Assembly (NCBI RefSeq): GCF_021699055.1
Contig: NZ_SSXC01000001.1
Location: 1 to 64,000, forward strand
Source: Blastococcus sp. MG754426
Lineage (GTDB): Bacteria > Actinomycetota > Actinomycetes > Mycobacteriales > Geodermatophilaceae
Direction of reading: 5' to 3'
DNA: 64,000 nucleotides
Of the stretch, positions 27,692 through 35,933 are shown piece by piece. A program made the translations under genes and the position numbers. The notes under the pieces were generated by a model that was given only the letters and a program-made list of their open reading frames with translations, searched no databases and was not told where the DNA came from. Positions within the stretch are counted from its first letter, which is position 1. Every line of letters starts with the position of its first letter.

Positions 27692-27722
27692 AGGCCGGCT
27701 CCCCGGGCAGGGGGACCGGCCT
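27692..27722 (-). terminator. strong hairpin downstream of the LuxR-type regulator
   Basis: Arms AGGCCGG (27692-27698) and CCGGCCT (27716-27722) are perfect, and the stem continues with TCCCC (27700-27704) against GGGGA (27711-27715), giving 12 pairs with one bulged base and a 6-base loop. It begins 22 bp after the regulator stop and ends 58 bp before rnhB. No T run follows, so it would be an actinobacterial I-shaped terminator or a leader element of rnhB. Confidence 0.5.
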
Positions 27723-27743
27723 GGGGGCCCGGGGATGACCGGG

Positions 27744-28466
27744 TCAGACGTCGGCGGTCGCCTCGGGCGAGCCGACCGGTTCCGGGTGCGCGCCGCAGCT
27801 GCAGCCCGGGGTGCGGTTGGACAGGACCAGCGACACCGCGTGCGCCCGGTCGCGGGCACCCAGCTTGCGCAGGATCGCCTTCACGTGGGACTTGACGGTG
27901 TCCTCGCTGATGAACAGGTTGCAGCCGATCTGGCGGTTGGACTGGCCCTGGAGCAGCTCGTCGAGCACGTCCTGCTCGCGGCGGGTCAGCGGGACCTCGG
28001 GGGTGAACGGCTTGGCCGCGGGCACCGCGGAGGGCTCCACCCGGCGGATCTGCGGGTCGACCACGGTGCGCCCGGCACGGGCGGCGAGGACGGCCCAGCC
28101 GAGCAGCGTCGGCGAGGTGTTGATCATCAGGTAGCCGCGGATTCCGGCGGCCAGCGCCTCGTTGACCACCGCCGGGTCCTCCGAGGTGGCCAGCGCGACG
28201 ATCGTGACCCGCGGGAAGCGGCGCCGCAGGTCGCGGCAGACGTTCAGCGTGGCCGCACGGCCGGAGCCCAGCTCCACCACGACGGCGTCGGGGCGGGCGG
28301 ACTCGACCAGCGTGAGGGCCCGCCGCAGCTCGCCGGGGGTGCCGACCGCCTGCATGCCGGCCGTCTCGTTGATCATGCTCACCAGCCCCCGGCGCAGGAC
28401 GGGCGCGTCGGCGAGGAGGAGCACGCGGGTGATGCCGCGCGCGGTGCTCGCCATGGGTGCAGACAC
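27744..28466 (-). CDS. LuxR-type regulator with degenerate receiver domain
   Basis: The 240-residue protein has an N-terminal response-regulator receiver fold (about 13-135) and a C-terminal LuxR HTH (LTRREQDVLDELLQGQSNRQ, ISEDTVKSHVKAILRKLGAR). The receiver has lost its chemistry: the phospho-accepting Asp is Glu65 (VVVELGSG), the usual Asp-Asp acidic pair is ADA, and the conserved Lys is Ile115 (GYLMIN). It is probably an orphan, phosphorylation-independent or permanently active-like regulator. The tail carries CSCGAH. GTG 28466 is chosen because CGGAG lies six bases upstream; TTG 28499 is an alternative. A paired inverted repeat lies directly upstream. Confidence 0.9.
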   Translation of the reverse strand: MSAPMASTARGITRVLLLADAPVLRRGLVSMINETAGMQAVGTPGELRRALTLVESARPDAVVVELGSGRAATLNVCRDLRRRFPRVTIVALATSEDPAVVNEALAAGIRGYLMINTSPTLLGWAVLAARAGRTVVDPQIRRVEPSAVPAAKPFTPEVPLTRREQDVLDELLQGQSNRQIGCNLFISEDTVKSHVKAILRKLGARDRAHAVSLVLSNRTPGCSCGAHPEPVGSPEATADV

Positions 28467-28474
28467 AACTGACT

Positions 28475-28524
28475 CCGTTTCACTTCCGGGAACGTGCAAT
28501 CAGTCCATCGGAAGGGTGAAACGG
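28475..28524. promoter_or_regulatory. perfect 9-bp inverted repeat upstream of the LuxR-type gene
   Basis: CCGTTTCAC (28475-28483) and GTGAAACGG (28516-28524) are perfect inverted copies with centres 41 bp apart, about four helical turns. The flanks also match (CTTCC against GGAAG with one gap). The first copy is only 9 bp from the regulator's start codon. The surrounding 100 bp is clearly less GC-rich than the rest of the window. It may be an autoregulatory operator pair. Confidence 0.5.
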
Positions 28525-28612
28525 TTGCTTGAATGCTTTTCCAGCATTTCTTCGATCAGTTCTCGAGGCCATTCCGTGTGCATGCGCCGATCACACCCGT
28601 AACGGCCCGTGG

Positions 28613-29539
28613 TCACCGCGGCGGCGGGTTCCTCCGCACCCGGCGCCAGGCGGTGAGCGGCACCGCTCCCGCCAGCCCGACCGCCCAGGGCAGCACCGCC
28701 ACCGCACCGGCCGCTCCCACGGGCGCGACCGGCGGCACCGTCCCGCTGGCCTCCAGGCCCTGGATGTCGGGTGAGTCCAGCAGCCCGAACCGGTCCAGCG
28801 GCCAGACGATGACCGCAGCCTTGCCGATGACGTCGTCGACGGCGATGGTGCCCGCGTACTGGTCGCCCACGTGGGAGCGCGAGTCCGCCGACGCCGACCG
28901 GTGGTCACCCATGACCCACAGCCGGCCCTCGGGCACCGTCACCGGACCGAACGGCCGGCTCTCGATCGGCGAGTCCTCGTGGATGTAGGGCTCGTCCAGC
29001 GGCTCGCCGTCGACGGTGACCCGGCCCTCGACGTCGCAGCACTGGACGGTCTGCCCCTCGGTGGCGATGACGCGCTTGACGAAGTCGTCCTCGCTCGGCG
29101 GCGCCACCCCGATCGTGCGGCCGAGCCACAGCAGCGCGCCGGTGAACCAGTTGTCCGGGTCGTCGACCGCGATCTCCGGCGTCCACGTGTCGGGGCCCCG
29201 GAACACCACGATGTCGCCGGGCTCGGGCTCGCCGAACCAGTAGGGCACCTTGTTGACCAGCACCCGGTCACCTGTGCAACCGGTGCAGCCGTGCAGCGTC
29301 TGCTCCATCGAGCCGGACGGGATGAAGAACGCCTGCACGAAGAAGGTCTTGACGACCAGGGCGAGCACGAACGCGATCAGCAGCAGGACCGGCAGCTCGC
29401 GCAGCAGGGAGCCCTTCTTCGCGCCACCCCTGCGGCGGCGGGCAGCGTCGGCCGCCGGCGCGGCTCCCGTGCTGTCGTCGGGCTCGTCGGGCTCACCCGG
29501 GACGACGTCGGCGGGCCCCCCGGGCCGGTCGCTGCTCAT
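28613..29539 (-). CDS. lepB: signal peptidase I
   Basis: The 308-residue protein has a charged cytoplasmic N-terminus, one membrane helix (about 50-70, LPVLLLIAFVLALVVKTFF), the catalytic Ser in FFIPSGSMEQTL, the catalytic Lys in DFVKRVIATEG and the box GDHRSASADSRSHVG. A second hydrophobic segment near residues 275-297 precedes a basic tail, a layout common in actinobacteria. It cleaves signal peptides outside the membrane. ATG 29539 fits; an unusual CTGCTGDR insertion follows the Ser box, as in related LepB proteins. Confidence 0.96.
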   Translation of the reverse strand: MSSDRPGGPADVVPGEPDEPDDSTGAAPAADAARRRRGGAKKGSLLRELPVLLLIAFVLALVVKTFFVQAFFIPSGSMEQTLHGCTGCTGDRVLVNKVPYWFGEPEPGDIVVFRGPDTWTPEIAVDDPDNWFTGALLWLGRTIGVAPPSEDDFVKRVIATEGQTVQCCDVEGRVTVDGEPLDEPYIHEDSPIESRPFGPVTVPEGRLWVMGDHRSASADSRSHVGDQYAGTIAVDDVIGKAAVIVWPLDRFGLLDSPDIQGLEASGTVPPVAPVGAAGAVAVLPWAVGLAGAVPLTAWRRVRRNPPPR

Positions 29540-29618
29540 CAGGAGCCAGCGTACGGCGCGGGGGGCCCGCCGGGTTCCAGCCGGTCGAGCCGGCCGGGGA
29601 CGTGTCCTCGCGGAGAGG

Positions 29619-29975
29619 TCAGCGCGCGACGGTCTCGCGCTTCTCCTTGATCTTGGCGGCCTTGCCGCGCAGCTCGCGGAGGTAGTAGAGCTTGGCGCGG
29701 CGCACGTCACCGCGGGTCAGCACCTCGATCTTCTCGACGACGGGGGTGTGCACCGGGAAGGTGCGCTCGACCCCGACACCGAAGCTGACCTTGCGCACGG
29801 TGAAGGTCTCGCGGATGCCGCCGCCCTGACGGCGGATGACGACGCCCTGGAAGACCTGGATGCGCGAGCGGTTGCCCTCGATGACGCGGACGTGCACCTT
29901 GACGGTGTCACCCGGGCGGAACGAGGGGATGTCGTCGCGCAACGAGTCGGCGTCGAGTGCGTCCAGGGTGTTCAT
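29619..29975 (-). CDS. rplS: 50S ribosomal protein L19
   Basis: The 118-residue protein is full-length L19: [60 protein letters not shown] and [19 protein letters not shown]. It sits at the subunit interface of the ribosome. The start is ATG 29975. Two strong hairpins lie in the 146-bp gap upstream and may form a regulatory leader. It precedes lepB, the usual actinobacterial order. Confidence 0.97.
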   Translation of the reverse strand: MNTLDALDADSLRDDIPSFRPGDTVKVHVRVIEGNRSRIQVFQGVVIRRQGGGIRETFTVRKVSFGVGVERTFPVHTPVVEKIEVLTRGDVRRAKLYYLRELRGKAAKIKEKRETVAR

Positions 29976-30013
29976 CTCGGCAGTCCTCAGTCTCAGGTGG
30001 CTCGTTCTCGGTC

Positions 30014-30074
30014 CGGACAGCGGCTTGCCCCGGCTGTCCGTTCCGGGGAGCTGCGGCTCCGGTGCGGAGCTCCC
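30014..30074 (-). promoter_or_regulatory. tandem hairpins in the rplS leader
   Basis: Two consecutive perfect stems lie 39 to 99 bases upstream of the rplS start: CGGACAGC (30014-30021) with GCTGTCCG (30033-30040), 8 bp and an 11-base loop, and GGGAGCT (30046-30052) with AGCTCCC (30068-30074), 7 bp and a 15-base loop. They could be an L19 autoregulatory leader or the terminator of the rimM-trmD-nudix transcript. Such stems are easier to find by chance in GC-rich DNA. Confidence 0.45.
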
Positions 30075-30121
30075 GACAGCCCGGCCGTCGGTCAGCAGCG
30101 ACTCTCTACTGTGCCACACCG

Positions 30122-30619
30122 TCAGCCGACGATGCGCGGCGGCCCCGTCCACGGCCCCGCCCGCAGCTCCGCCACCAGCGCGGCGAGGTCGGCCGGGACG
30201 AAGGCGTCGCGGGTCGCGAGCTCGGCCGTCGTCCACCACCGGTGCGGCTCGTCGGCGAGGACCTCGAGCTCGGTGAGCGCCCCGGGGACCACGTCGTGGA
30301 CGACGTCGCGAAGCACGAAGAAGGTCTCGCGGGTGTCGAAGACCTGCGCGCCGAAAGGTCCGACGTGCCGGCGCAGCCACACCGGGCCCTCCAGCGCGGC
30401 CGGCCCGACGTGCAGCCCGATCTCCTCGGCGAGCTCCCGGACGGCGGCCGCGCGCAGCGTCTCGCCGTCCTCCACCCCCCCGCCGGGCGTGTACCAGAAC
30501 AGCACCTCGCCGGGCGGCACGGACGAGTCGGGCAGGCGGGCGCCGAGCAGCAGCACCCGGCCGTCGGGGTCCAGGACGACGACGCGCGCCGTCGTCCGCT
30601 GCACGGGCCGGTCAGCCAC
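30122..30619 (-). CDS. NUDIX hydrolase
   Basis: The 165-residue protein has a complete Nudix box, [20 protein letters not shown] followed by EIGL, within a fold that begins [20 protein letters not shown]. Nudix enzymes hydrolyse nucleoside diphosphates linked to another group; the substrate is not apparent. Its GTG start overlaps the trmD stop by 8 bp, so it is translated from the rpsP-khpA-rimM-trmD transcript. In mycobacteria a lipoprotein gene lies at this spot instead (recalled). Confidence 0.92.
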   Translation of the reverse strand: MADRPVQRTTARVVVLDPDGRVLLLGARLPDSSVPPGEVLFWYTPGGGVEDGETLRAAAVRELAEEIGLHVGPAALEGPVWLRRHVGPFGAQVFDTRETFFVLRDVVHDVVPGALTELEVLADEPHRWWTTAELATRDAFVPADLAALVAELRAGPWTGPPRIVG

Positions 30620-31349
30620 CGGCCAGCGCCGCCCGCTCCGCGTCGGTGAGGGCGTCCTCGGGCAGGGCGGCCAGCAGGTCGGGACGGCGGGCGGCGGTCC
30701 GGCGCAGCGACTCTGCCCGCCGCCAGCGCGCGATGGCCGCGTGGTCGCCCGACAGCAGCACCGGCGGCACCTCGTGGCCCCGCCAGTTCGCCGGCCGCGT
30801 GTACGAGGGGCCCTCGAGCAGCCCGTCGGCGTGCGAGTCGAGCTCGGCGGACTCCCGGTTGCCGAGCACCCCGGGGAGAAGCCGGGTGACGGCCTCGGTC
30901 ATCACGAGCACGGCGGACTCACCGCCGGCGAGCACGTAGTCGCCGATGGAGACCTCGGAGACCGGGCCCGCCTCGGCGGCCCAGTCGGCGACGCGCTGGT
31001 CGATGCCCTCGTAGCGGCCGCAGGCGAAGACCAGCCCCGGCTCGGCCGCCCACTCCACCGCCATCGCGTGGGTGAACGGGCGCCCGGCGGGGGTCGGGAC
31101 CACCAGCCGCGTGCCGGGCGGGCGGACGGCGTCGAGCGCGCGGCCCCACGGCTCGGGCTTCATCACCATGCCCGGGCCGCCGCCGTAGGGGGCGTCGTCG
31201 ACGGTGCGGTGCACGTCGTCGGTCCACTGGCGCAGGTCGTGGACACCGACGGTGACCAGGCCCCGCTCGATGGCCTTGCCCAGCAGCGACTGGCGCAGCG
31301 GCGCCAGGTACTCCGGGAAGATCGTGACGACGTCGATCCGGAAGCTCAC
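30612..31349 (-). CDS. trmD: tRNA (guanine-37 N1)-methyltransferase
   Basis: The 245-residue SPOUT methylase makes m1G37 in tRNA, preventing frameshifts. It has [55 protein letters not shown] and the knot segment [22 protein letters not shown] 31349 overlaps the rimM stop as GTGA. It belongs to the conserved rpsP-khpA-rimM-trmD-rplS cluster. Confidence 0.97.
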   Translation of the reverse strand: MSFRIDVVTIFPEYLAPLRQSLLGKAIERGLVTVGVHDLRQWTDDVHRTVDDAPYGGGPGMVMKPEPWGRALDAVRPPGTRLVVPTPAGRPFTHAMAVEWAAEPGLVFACGRYEGIDQRVADWAAEAGPVSEVSIGDYVLAGGESAVLVMTEAVTRLLPGVLGNRESAELDSHADGLLEGPSYTRPANWRGHEVPPVLLSGDHAAIARWRRAESLRRTAARRPDLLAALPEDALTDAERAALAGG

Positions 31350-31891
31350 AGGTCGAGCAGCCCCTCGGGCGGGTCGACCACGACGAAGCCGCCGGCGACG
31401 TCGACGGTCGGCACGATCGCCGTCACGAACGGGACCAGCGCGTCCCCGCCCTCGACCCTGCGGACGACCAGCAGGTCCTGCGCCTCGTGGCGCACCGCGG
31501 TGACCTCGCCCAGCACAGTCCCGTCGGGGAGCCGGGCGGCCAGCCCGACGAGCTGGTGGTCGTAGTAGGACTCGGGGTCGTCGAGCTCGGGCAGGTCGGC
31601 GACCCGGACGAGCAGGAGGGTGTTGCGCAGCTCGTCGACGGCCTCGCGGACGTCGTAGACGCCGCCGCCGGGCCCGGCGAGCTGGAGCAGCAGCGTGCCG
31701 CTGTGCCACCGCCGGTCGACGACGGTCAGCGGGCCGCGGTCGGCCGGGTCGGTCAGGAGCACCGCCCCGGGGGCGAAGCGCCCCTCCGGGTCGTCGGTGC
31801 GGACCTCGACGGTGGCCAGACCACGGACACCGTGGGGCCGGCCGATGCGGCCGACCACCACGGTGTCGGTGTATTCGTCCTGCGTGCTCAA
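31346..31891 (-). CDS. rimM: 16S rRNA processing protein RimM
   Basis: The 181-residue protein has the N-terminal RimM barrel ([30 protein letters not shown]) and the C-terminal PRC-barrel domain ([40 protein letters not shown]). It helps 30S head assembly with S19. ATG 31891 lies 12 bp after khpA. Length and motifs are normal for the family. Confidence 0.96.
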   Translation of the reverse strand: MSTQDEYTDTVVVGRIGRPHGVRGLATVEVRTDDPEGRFAPGAVLLTDPADRGPLTVVDRRWHSGTLLLQLAGPGGGVYDVREAVDELRNTLLLVRVADLPELDDPESYYDHQLVGLAARLPDGTVLGEVTAVRHEAQDLLVVRRVEGGDALVPFVTAIVPTVDVAGGFVVVDPPEGLLDL

Positions 31892-31903
31892 AGGAGCCGG
31901 TGC

Positions 31904-32140
31904 TCAGCGCCCGTCGGTGTCGACGACGTCGACCCGCAGGCCCCGTCCGCCGACCCCGGTCATCACCTGGCGCAGCGCCTTGGCGGTGCGCCCGCCCCGA
32001 CCGATGACCTTGCCGAGGTCGTCCGGGTGCACCCGGACCTCGAGGGTCTTGCCGCGGCGGTTGGTGAGCAGGTCGACGGTGACGTCGTCGGGGTTGTCGA
32101 CGATGCCCCTGACCAGGTGCTCGAGCGCTTCTTCGAGCAC
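31904..32140 (-). CDS. khpA: KH-domain RNA-binding protein KhpA
   Basis: The 78-residue protein is a single KH domain with the GxxG loop in [20 protein letters not shown], preceded by [20 protein letters not shown]. KhpA binds RNA, often with KhpB, and affects cell division and small-RNA regulation in Gram-positives. It lies between rpsP and rimM, its standard place, three bases after the rpsP stop. Confidence 0.95.
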   Translation of the reverse strand: MLEEALEHLVRGIVDNPDDVTVDLLTNRRGKTLEVRVHPDDLGKVIGRGGRTAKALRQVMTGVGGRGLRVDVVDTDGR

Positions 32141-32143
32141 GTC

Positions 32144-32593
32144 TTACTCGGCCGGCGTCTCGGCCGGAGCAGCCTCGGCGGCGTCCGCCGCGGGGGCGTC
32201 GGCCTTCGGGGCGGCCTTCTTCTTCGGGGTGGTGGCGCCGGCGGCCGGCTCGTCCATGCCCGCCCGGACGGCCTCCTCGTAGAGGGCCTTCTTGTCCGGC
32301 TTCGGGGCAGCGACCTTCATGGGGGCCGGGGCCGGCTCGCCCTTGAACTTCTGCCAGTCACCGGTCACGCGGAAGATGGCGGCGACGGCCTCGGTCGGCT
32401 GCGCGCCGACACCCAGCCAGTACTGCGCCCGCTCGCTGTCGACCTCGATGAAGGAGGGCTCCTCCTTCGGGTGGTACTTGCCGATCGTCTCGATCGAGCG
32501 ACCGTCCCGCTTGGTGCGGGCGTCGGCGACGACGATGCGGTAGTACGGGGCGCGCATCTTGCCCAGGCGCATGAGCTTGATCTTGGTGGCCAC
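32144..32593 (-). CDS. rpsP: 30S ribosomal protein S16
   Basis: The 149-residue product starts at GTG 32593 with [40 protein letters not shown] and [20 protein letters not shown], the S16 core. The last 60 or so residues are a Lys/Ala/Pro-rich extension found in actinobacterial S16. The frame is open 90 bp upstream, but the conserved N-terminus fixes the start. It is the first gene of the rpsP-khpA-rimM-trmD cluster. Confidence 0.96.
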   Translation of the reverse strand: MATKIKLMRLGKMRAPYYRIVVADARTKRDGRSIETIGKYHPKEEPSFIEVDSERAQYWLGVGAQPTEAVAAIFRVTGDWQKFKGEPAPAPMKVAAPKPDKKALYEEAVRAGMDEPAAGATTPKKKAAPKADAPAADAAEAAPAETPAE

Positions 32594-32755
32594 GGTGTGT
32601 GGTGTTCTCCTCGAACGCGTTTTCGGGTGCTCGCCGGAGCGACGTGTGGGGGTACGCCGGGGCGGAGCCAGGGACACGCACGTCACCGGTGAGAGGGCCG
32701 CCGACGCCGTGTTCGACCGACCATGATGCCAGAAGAAGGACCCCGACCTCCTCCC

Positions 32756-32780
32756 GGCCTCGCGAGCTCGGACGCGAGCC
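32756..32780 (-). terminator. possible terminator downstream of proS
   Basis: Arms GGCCTCGCG (32756-32764) and CGCGAGCC (32773-32780) pair with one unpaired base around an 8-base loop, starting 20 bp after the proS stop. There is no T run. It is a weak call based on position and stem strength. Confidence 0.3.
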
Positions 32781-32799
32781 TCTGGACGGGGCCGGAAGG

Positions 32800-34548
32800 C
32801 TACCTCCGGACGGCGGCCACCACGCGGGCGGCGGCGTCGGCCACGGGGACCTCCTCGCGCTCGCCGGTGGCCCGGTCGCGCACCTCGATCACGCCCTCGG
32901 CCAGGCCGCGGCCCACGGTGACGATCGTCGGCATGCCGAGCAGCTCGGCGTCCTTGAACTTCACCCCGGGCGAGACCTTCGGCCGGTCGTCGTAGAGCAC
33001 CGTGAGGCCCGCGTCCACGAGCTCACGGGCCAGCGCGTCGGCGGCCTCGAAGACGGCGGCGTCCTTGCCGGTGGCGACGACGTGGACGTCGGCCGGGGCG
33101 ACCTCGCGGGGCCAGACCAGGCCCAGCTCGTCGTGGGTGGACTCGGCGATCGCGGCCACCGCGCGGGAGACACCGATGCCGTAGGAGCCCATCGTGACCG
33201 TGACGAGCTTGCCGTTCTCGTCGAGGACCTTCAGCTCCAGCGCCTCGGCGTACTTGCGGCCGAGCTGGAAGATGTGGCCGATCTCCACGCCGCGGGCGAG
33301 CTCCAGCGGGCCCGAGCCGTCGGGCGCGGGGTCGCCGGCGAGCACCTCGGCGGCCTCGATGACGCCGTCCCAGGTGAAGTCGCGGCCGGCGACCAGGTCG
33401 AACACGTGCTTGCCGGGCTCGTTGGCGCCGGTGATCCAGCGGGTGCCGGTGACCAGGCGCGGGTCGACCAGGTAGCGGATCCCCGACCGGCTCCCGCTGC
33501 CGAGCGCCTGCGGGCCGATGTAGCCCTTGACCAGCGCCGGGTGCTCGTCGAAGTCGGCGAACGGCTCGACCTCGGCCGGGGCCACCTGGGCCTCCAGCCG
33601 CTTGAGGTCGACCTCGCGGTCGCCGGGGATGCCGATGACCAGCGGCTCGCGGGTGCCGTCGGGGTGCACCAGCAGGACGACGACGTTCTTCAGCGTCGAG
33701 GCCGCGGTGTAGCCCTCCTCGGGGAACATCTCCTGCGCGGCGGCGACCAGCGTCTCGATGGTCGGGGTGTCGGGGGTGTCCTCGACGTGCGCCTCGGGCA
33801 GGCCCTCGAGCGGGATGTCGTCGGGGACGACGGTGGTGACCGCCTCGACGTTGGCCGCGTAGCCGCCGGCCGACCGGACGAAGGTGTCCTCGCCGATCTC
33901 GGTCGGGTGCAGGAACTCCTCGCTCTTCGAGCCGCCCATGGCCCCCGACATCGCCGAGACGATGGCGTACTCGAGGCCCAGCCGGTCGAAGATCCTGATG
34001 TAGGCGTCGCGGTGCGCGGCGTAGGACTTGTCCAGCCCGGCGTCGTCGACGTCGAAGGAGTAGCTGTCCTTCATCGTGAACTCGCGGCCGCGCAGCAGGC
34101 CGGCCCGGGGCCGCGCCTCGTCCCGGAACTTGGTCTGGATCTGGTACAGCGAGAGCGGCAGGTCCTTGTAGGACGAGTACAGGTCCTTCACCAGGAGCGT
34201 GAACATCTCCTCGTGCGTGGGGCCGAGCAGGTGGTCCACCCCGCGGCGGTCCTTCAGCCGGAAGAGGTTGTCGCCGTACTCGGTCCAGCGGCCGGTGGCC
34301 TCGTAGGGCTCCTTGGGCAGCAGCGCGGGGAAGTGCACCTCCTGCGCGCCCATCGCGTCCATCTCCTCGCGGATGATGCGCTCGACGTTGCGGAAGACGC
34401 GGAAGCCCAGCGGCAGCCAGGTGAACCCACCGGGGGCGGCCCGCCGGATGTAGCCGGCCCGCGCGAGCAACCGGTGGCTGGCGACCTCGGCGTCGGCCGG
34501 GTCGTCCCGGAGGGTCCGCAGGAACAGGGTCGACATCCGCAGCAGCAC
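32800..34548 (-). CDS. proS: prolyl-tRNA synthetase (bacterial type)
   Basis: The 582-residue class II synthetase has motif 1 ([20 protein letters not shown]), motif 2 ([34 protein letters not shown]), an inserted editing domain (about 225-390, [20 protein letters not shown]), motif 3 ([15 protein letters not shown]) and the C-terminal anticodon domain. GTG 34548 has GGGAG nine bases upstream and is preferred over ATG 34536. In mycobacteria proS sits beside the DUF4439 gene (recalled); here it follows the acidic secreted-protein gene and precedes rpsP. Confidence 0.96.
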   Translation of the reverse strand: MLLRMSTLFLRTLRDDPADAEVASHRLLARAGYIRRAAPGGFTWLPLGFRVFRNVERIIREEMDAMGAQEVHFPALLPKEPYEATGRWTEYGDNLFRLKDRRGVDHLLGPTHEEMFTLLVKDLYSSYKDLPLSLYQIQTKFRDEARPRAGLLRGREFTMKDSYSFDVDDAGLDKSYAAHRDAYIRIFDRLGLEYAIVSAMSGAMGGSKSEEFLHPTEIGEDTFVRSAGGYAANVEAVTTVVPDDIPLEGLPEAHVEDTPDTPTIETLVAAAQEMFPEEGYTAASTLKNVVVLLVHPDGTREPLVIGIPGDREVDLKRLEAQVAPAEVEPFADFDEHPALVKGYIGPQALGSGSRSGIRYLVDPRLVTGTRWITGANEPGKHVFDLVAGRDFTWDGVIEAAEVLAGDPAPDGSGPLELARGVEIGHIFQLGRKYAEALELKVLDENGKLVTVTMGSYGIGVSRAVAAIAESTHDELGLVWPREVAPADVHVVATGKDAAVFEAADALARELVDAGLTVLYDDRPKVSPGVKFKDAELLGMPTIVTVGRGLAEGVIEVRDRATGEREEVPVADAAARVVAAVRR

Positions 34549-34602
34549 GACAGGAGTCTCCCAGGACCGGCGGGGCCCGTCCCCCGCCGGTCCCGGGAGC
34601 GG

Positions 34603-35148
34603 TCAGTCGTCGGAGCCGTGACCGTCACCGGACCGCCCGTCGGAGTCGTCCCACCCGGACGTCGGGCTGGGCGTGGCCGCGGAACGGGAGGGGGACGCGG
34701 ACGGCGACCGGAACGCCGAGTCGTCCAGGGCGAAACGGGGTGCGCCGTCGATGCAGGCGACGTGCACGTCGATGTCGTCGTCGTCGTTCTCGAACTCCAT
34801 CTTCCCCACGTCGTCGGAGGGATCCACCCACCAGCCAGGCGCGGGCACGCCCGCCAGGACGGGCGTGCCGCTGCTGCAGTCGGCGAACACGGTGCCGCCG
34901 GACGTCGCGTACTCACCGGTCGCCGAGGCCGGGGACGCGAGCGGCTCGGGCGGGGACCCGTCCGGTGCGGATCCCGTGCGCTCCGGCGCGGTCGAGGACG
35001 ACGTGGTGGCCGCGACGGGCGACGTGCCCGGGGACGCCGAGGCGTCCACGAGGGACACCGCGAGGAAACCCAGACCGATCGCTGCAGCCGCCGAGGCGGT
35101 CCAGGCGGCGCCGAGGAGGACCGGTCGTCTCATGCTGGTTCGTGTCAT
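34603..35148 (-). CDS. membrane-anchored or secreted acidic protein of unknown function
   Basis: The 181-residue protein has an N-terminal hydrophobic segment (about 11-33, LLGAAWTASAAAAIGLGFLA), a Ser/Thr/Pro-rich stretch (to about residue 82), then a small domain with two cysteines (FADCSSGTPVLAGVPAPGWW, HVACIDGAPRF) around an acidic patch EFENDDDDIDV that might bind cations. The tail is Ser/Pro/Asp-rich. No family is recognised. It is divergent from the two-component system across a 104-bp gap holding phased repeats, so it is a likely target of that system. Confidence 0.75.
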   Translation of the reverse strand: MTRTSMRRPVLLGAAWTASAAAAIGLGFLAVSLVDASASPGTSPVAATTSSSTAPERTGSAPDGSPPEPLASPASATGEYATSGGTVFADCSSGTPVLAGVPAPGWWVDPSDDVGKMEFENDDDDIDVHVACIDGAPRFALDDSAFRSPSASPSRSAATPSPTSGWDDSDGRSGDGHGSDD

Positions 35149-35173
35149 GGGTCAGACCCTCCGGCGGAGCGGG

Positions 35174-35200
35174 TTAAGACCACCCCAAGACGACGTCAAG
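35174..35200. promoter_or_regulatory. three 11-bp-phased direct repeats, likely response-regulator site
   Basis: AAG elements begin at 35176, 35187 and 35198, exactly 11 bp apart, in the contexts TTAAGAC, CCAAGAC and TCAAGGG. Tandem repeats of about one helical turn are typical of OmpR/PhoB-type binding sites. On the minus strand the same bases include TTGACG (35199-35194) and TAACCC 17 bp later, a plausible promoter for the secreted-protein gene that the repeats would overlap. Confidence 0.5.
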
Positions 35201-35239
35201 GGAGGGGATCGATCTCCCTCCGGGGGACGGCGGGAACGC

Positions 35240-35252
35240 TAGCGTCCGCAGC
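35240..35252 (+). promoter_or_regulatory. -10 element for leaderless response-regulator transcript
   Basis: TAGCGT at 35240-35245 fits the actinobacterial TANNNT -10 box and lies seven bases before the GTG start at 35253, so transcription would begin at or next to the start codon. No Shine-Dalgarno site is present, which agrees with leaderless translation. No good -35 is visible. Confidence 0.45.
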
Positions 35253-35933
35253 GTGCCGCAACTCCTGGTCGTCGAGGACGACGAGCGCATCCGCTCGGCG
35301 CTCATCCGGGCGCTGCGCGACCGGGGGCACGCGGTCAGCTCGGCCGGTACGGCGCTGGACGGGCTGCGCCAGGCCGTCGACGGCCGCCCGGACCTGGTCG
35401 TGCTCGACCTCGGCCTCCCCGATCTCGACGGCGGGGAGCTGCTGCGGATGCTCCGTGCGGTGTCGTCCGTCCCGGTGATCGTGGCGACGGCGCGGGACGA
35501 CGACGGGAGCATCGTGCGGGTCCTCGATGCCGGGGCGGACGACTACGTCCGCAAGCCGTACAGCGCCGACCAGCTCGACGCCCGCATCCGCGCGGTGCTC
35601 CGCCGGAGCGGCGCGGCAGACCGGGAGGAGACCGAGCTCAGGATCGGGGACCTGACCGTCGACCCGCGGGGCCGCCGGGTCAGCTACGCCGGCCGGGCGG
35701 TCGAGCTGGCCCCGAGGGAGTTCGACCTGCTGGCGTACCTGGCGGCGCGGGCGGGCGCGGTCGTCCCGAGACGGGAGCTGCTCGCGGAGGTGTGGCAGCT
35801 GCCCTACGGCGGTCCGGACAAGACCGTCGACGTCCACCTGTCCTGGCTCCGCCGCAAGCTGGGTGCCGAGGGTGCGCGGATGCTGCAGACGGTCCGCGGC
35901 GTCGGCGTCCGCCTGACCGAGCCCGAGCCGTGA
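35253..35933 (+). CDS. OmpR/PhoB-family response regulator
   Basis: The 226-residue regulator has a receiver with acidic residues VVEDDER, phospho-acceptor Asp52 (VVLDLGLPDLDG) and Lys101 (DDYVRKPYS), then a winged-helix DNA-binding domain with LAPREFDLLAYLAARAGAVV and TVDVHLSWLRRKLG. It starts at GTG 35253 with no visible ribosome-binding site. The kinase gene overlaps its stop as GTGA. The signal is unknown; the adjacent acidic secreted protein is a probable target. Confidence 0.94.
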   Translation: MPQLLVVEDDERIRSALIRALRDRGHAVSSAGTALDGLRQAVDGRPDLVVLDLGLPDLDGGELLRMLRAVSSVPVIVATARDDDGSIVRVLDAGADDYVRKPYSADQLDARIRAVLRRSGAADREETELRIGDLTVDPRGRRVSYAGRAVELAPREFDLLAYLAARAGAVVPRRELLAEVWQLPYGGPDKTVDVHLSWLRRKLGAEGARMLQTVRGVGVRLTEPEP

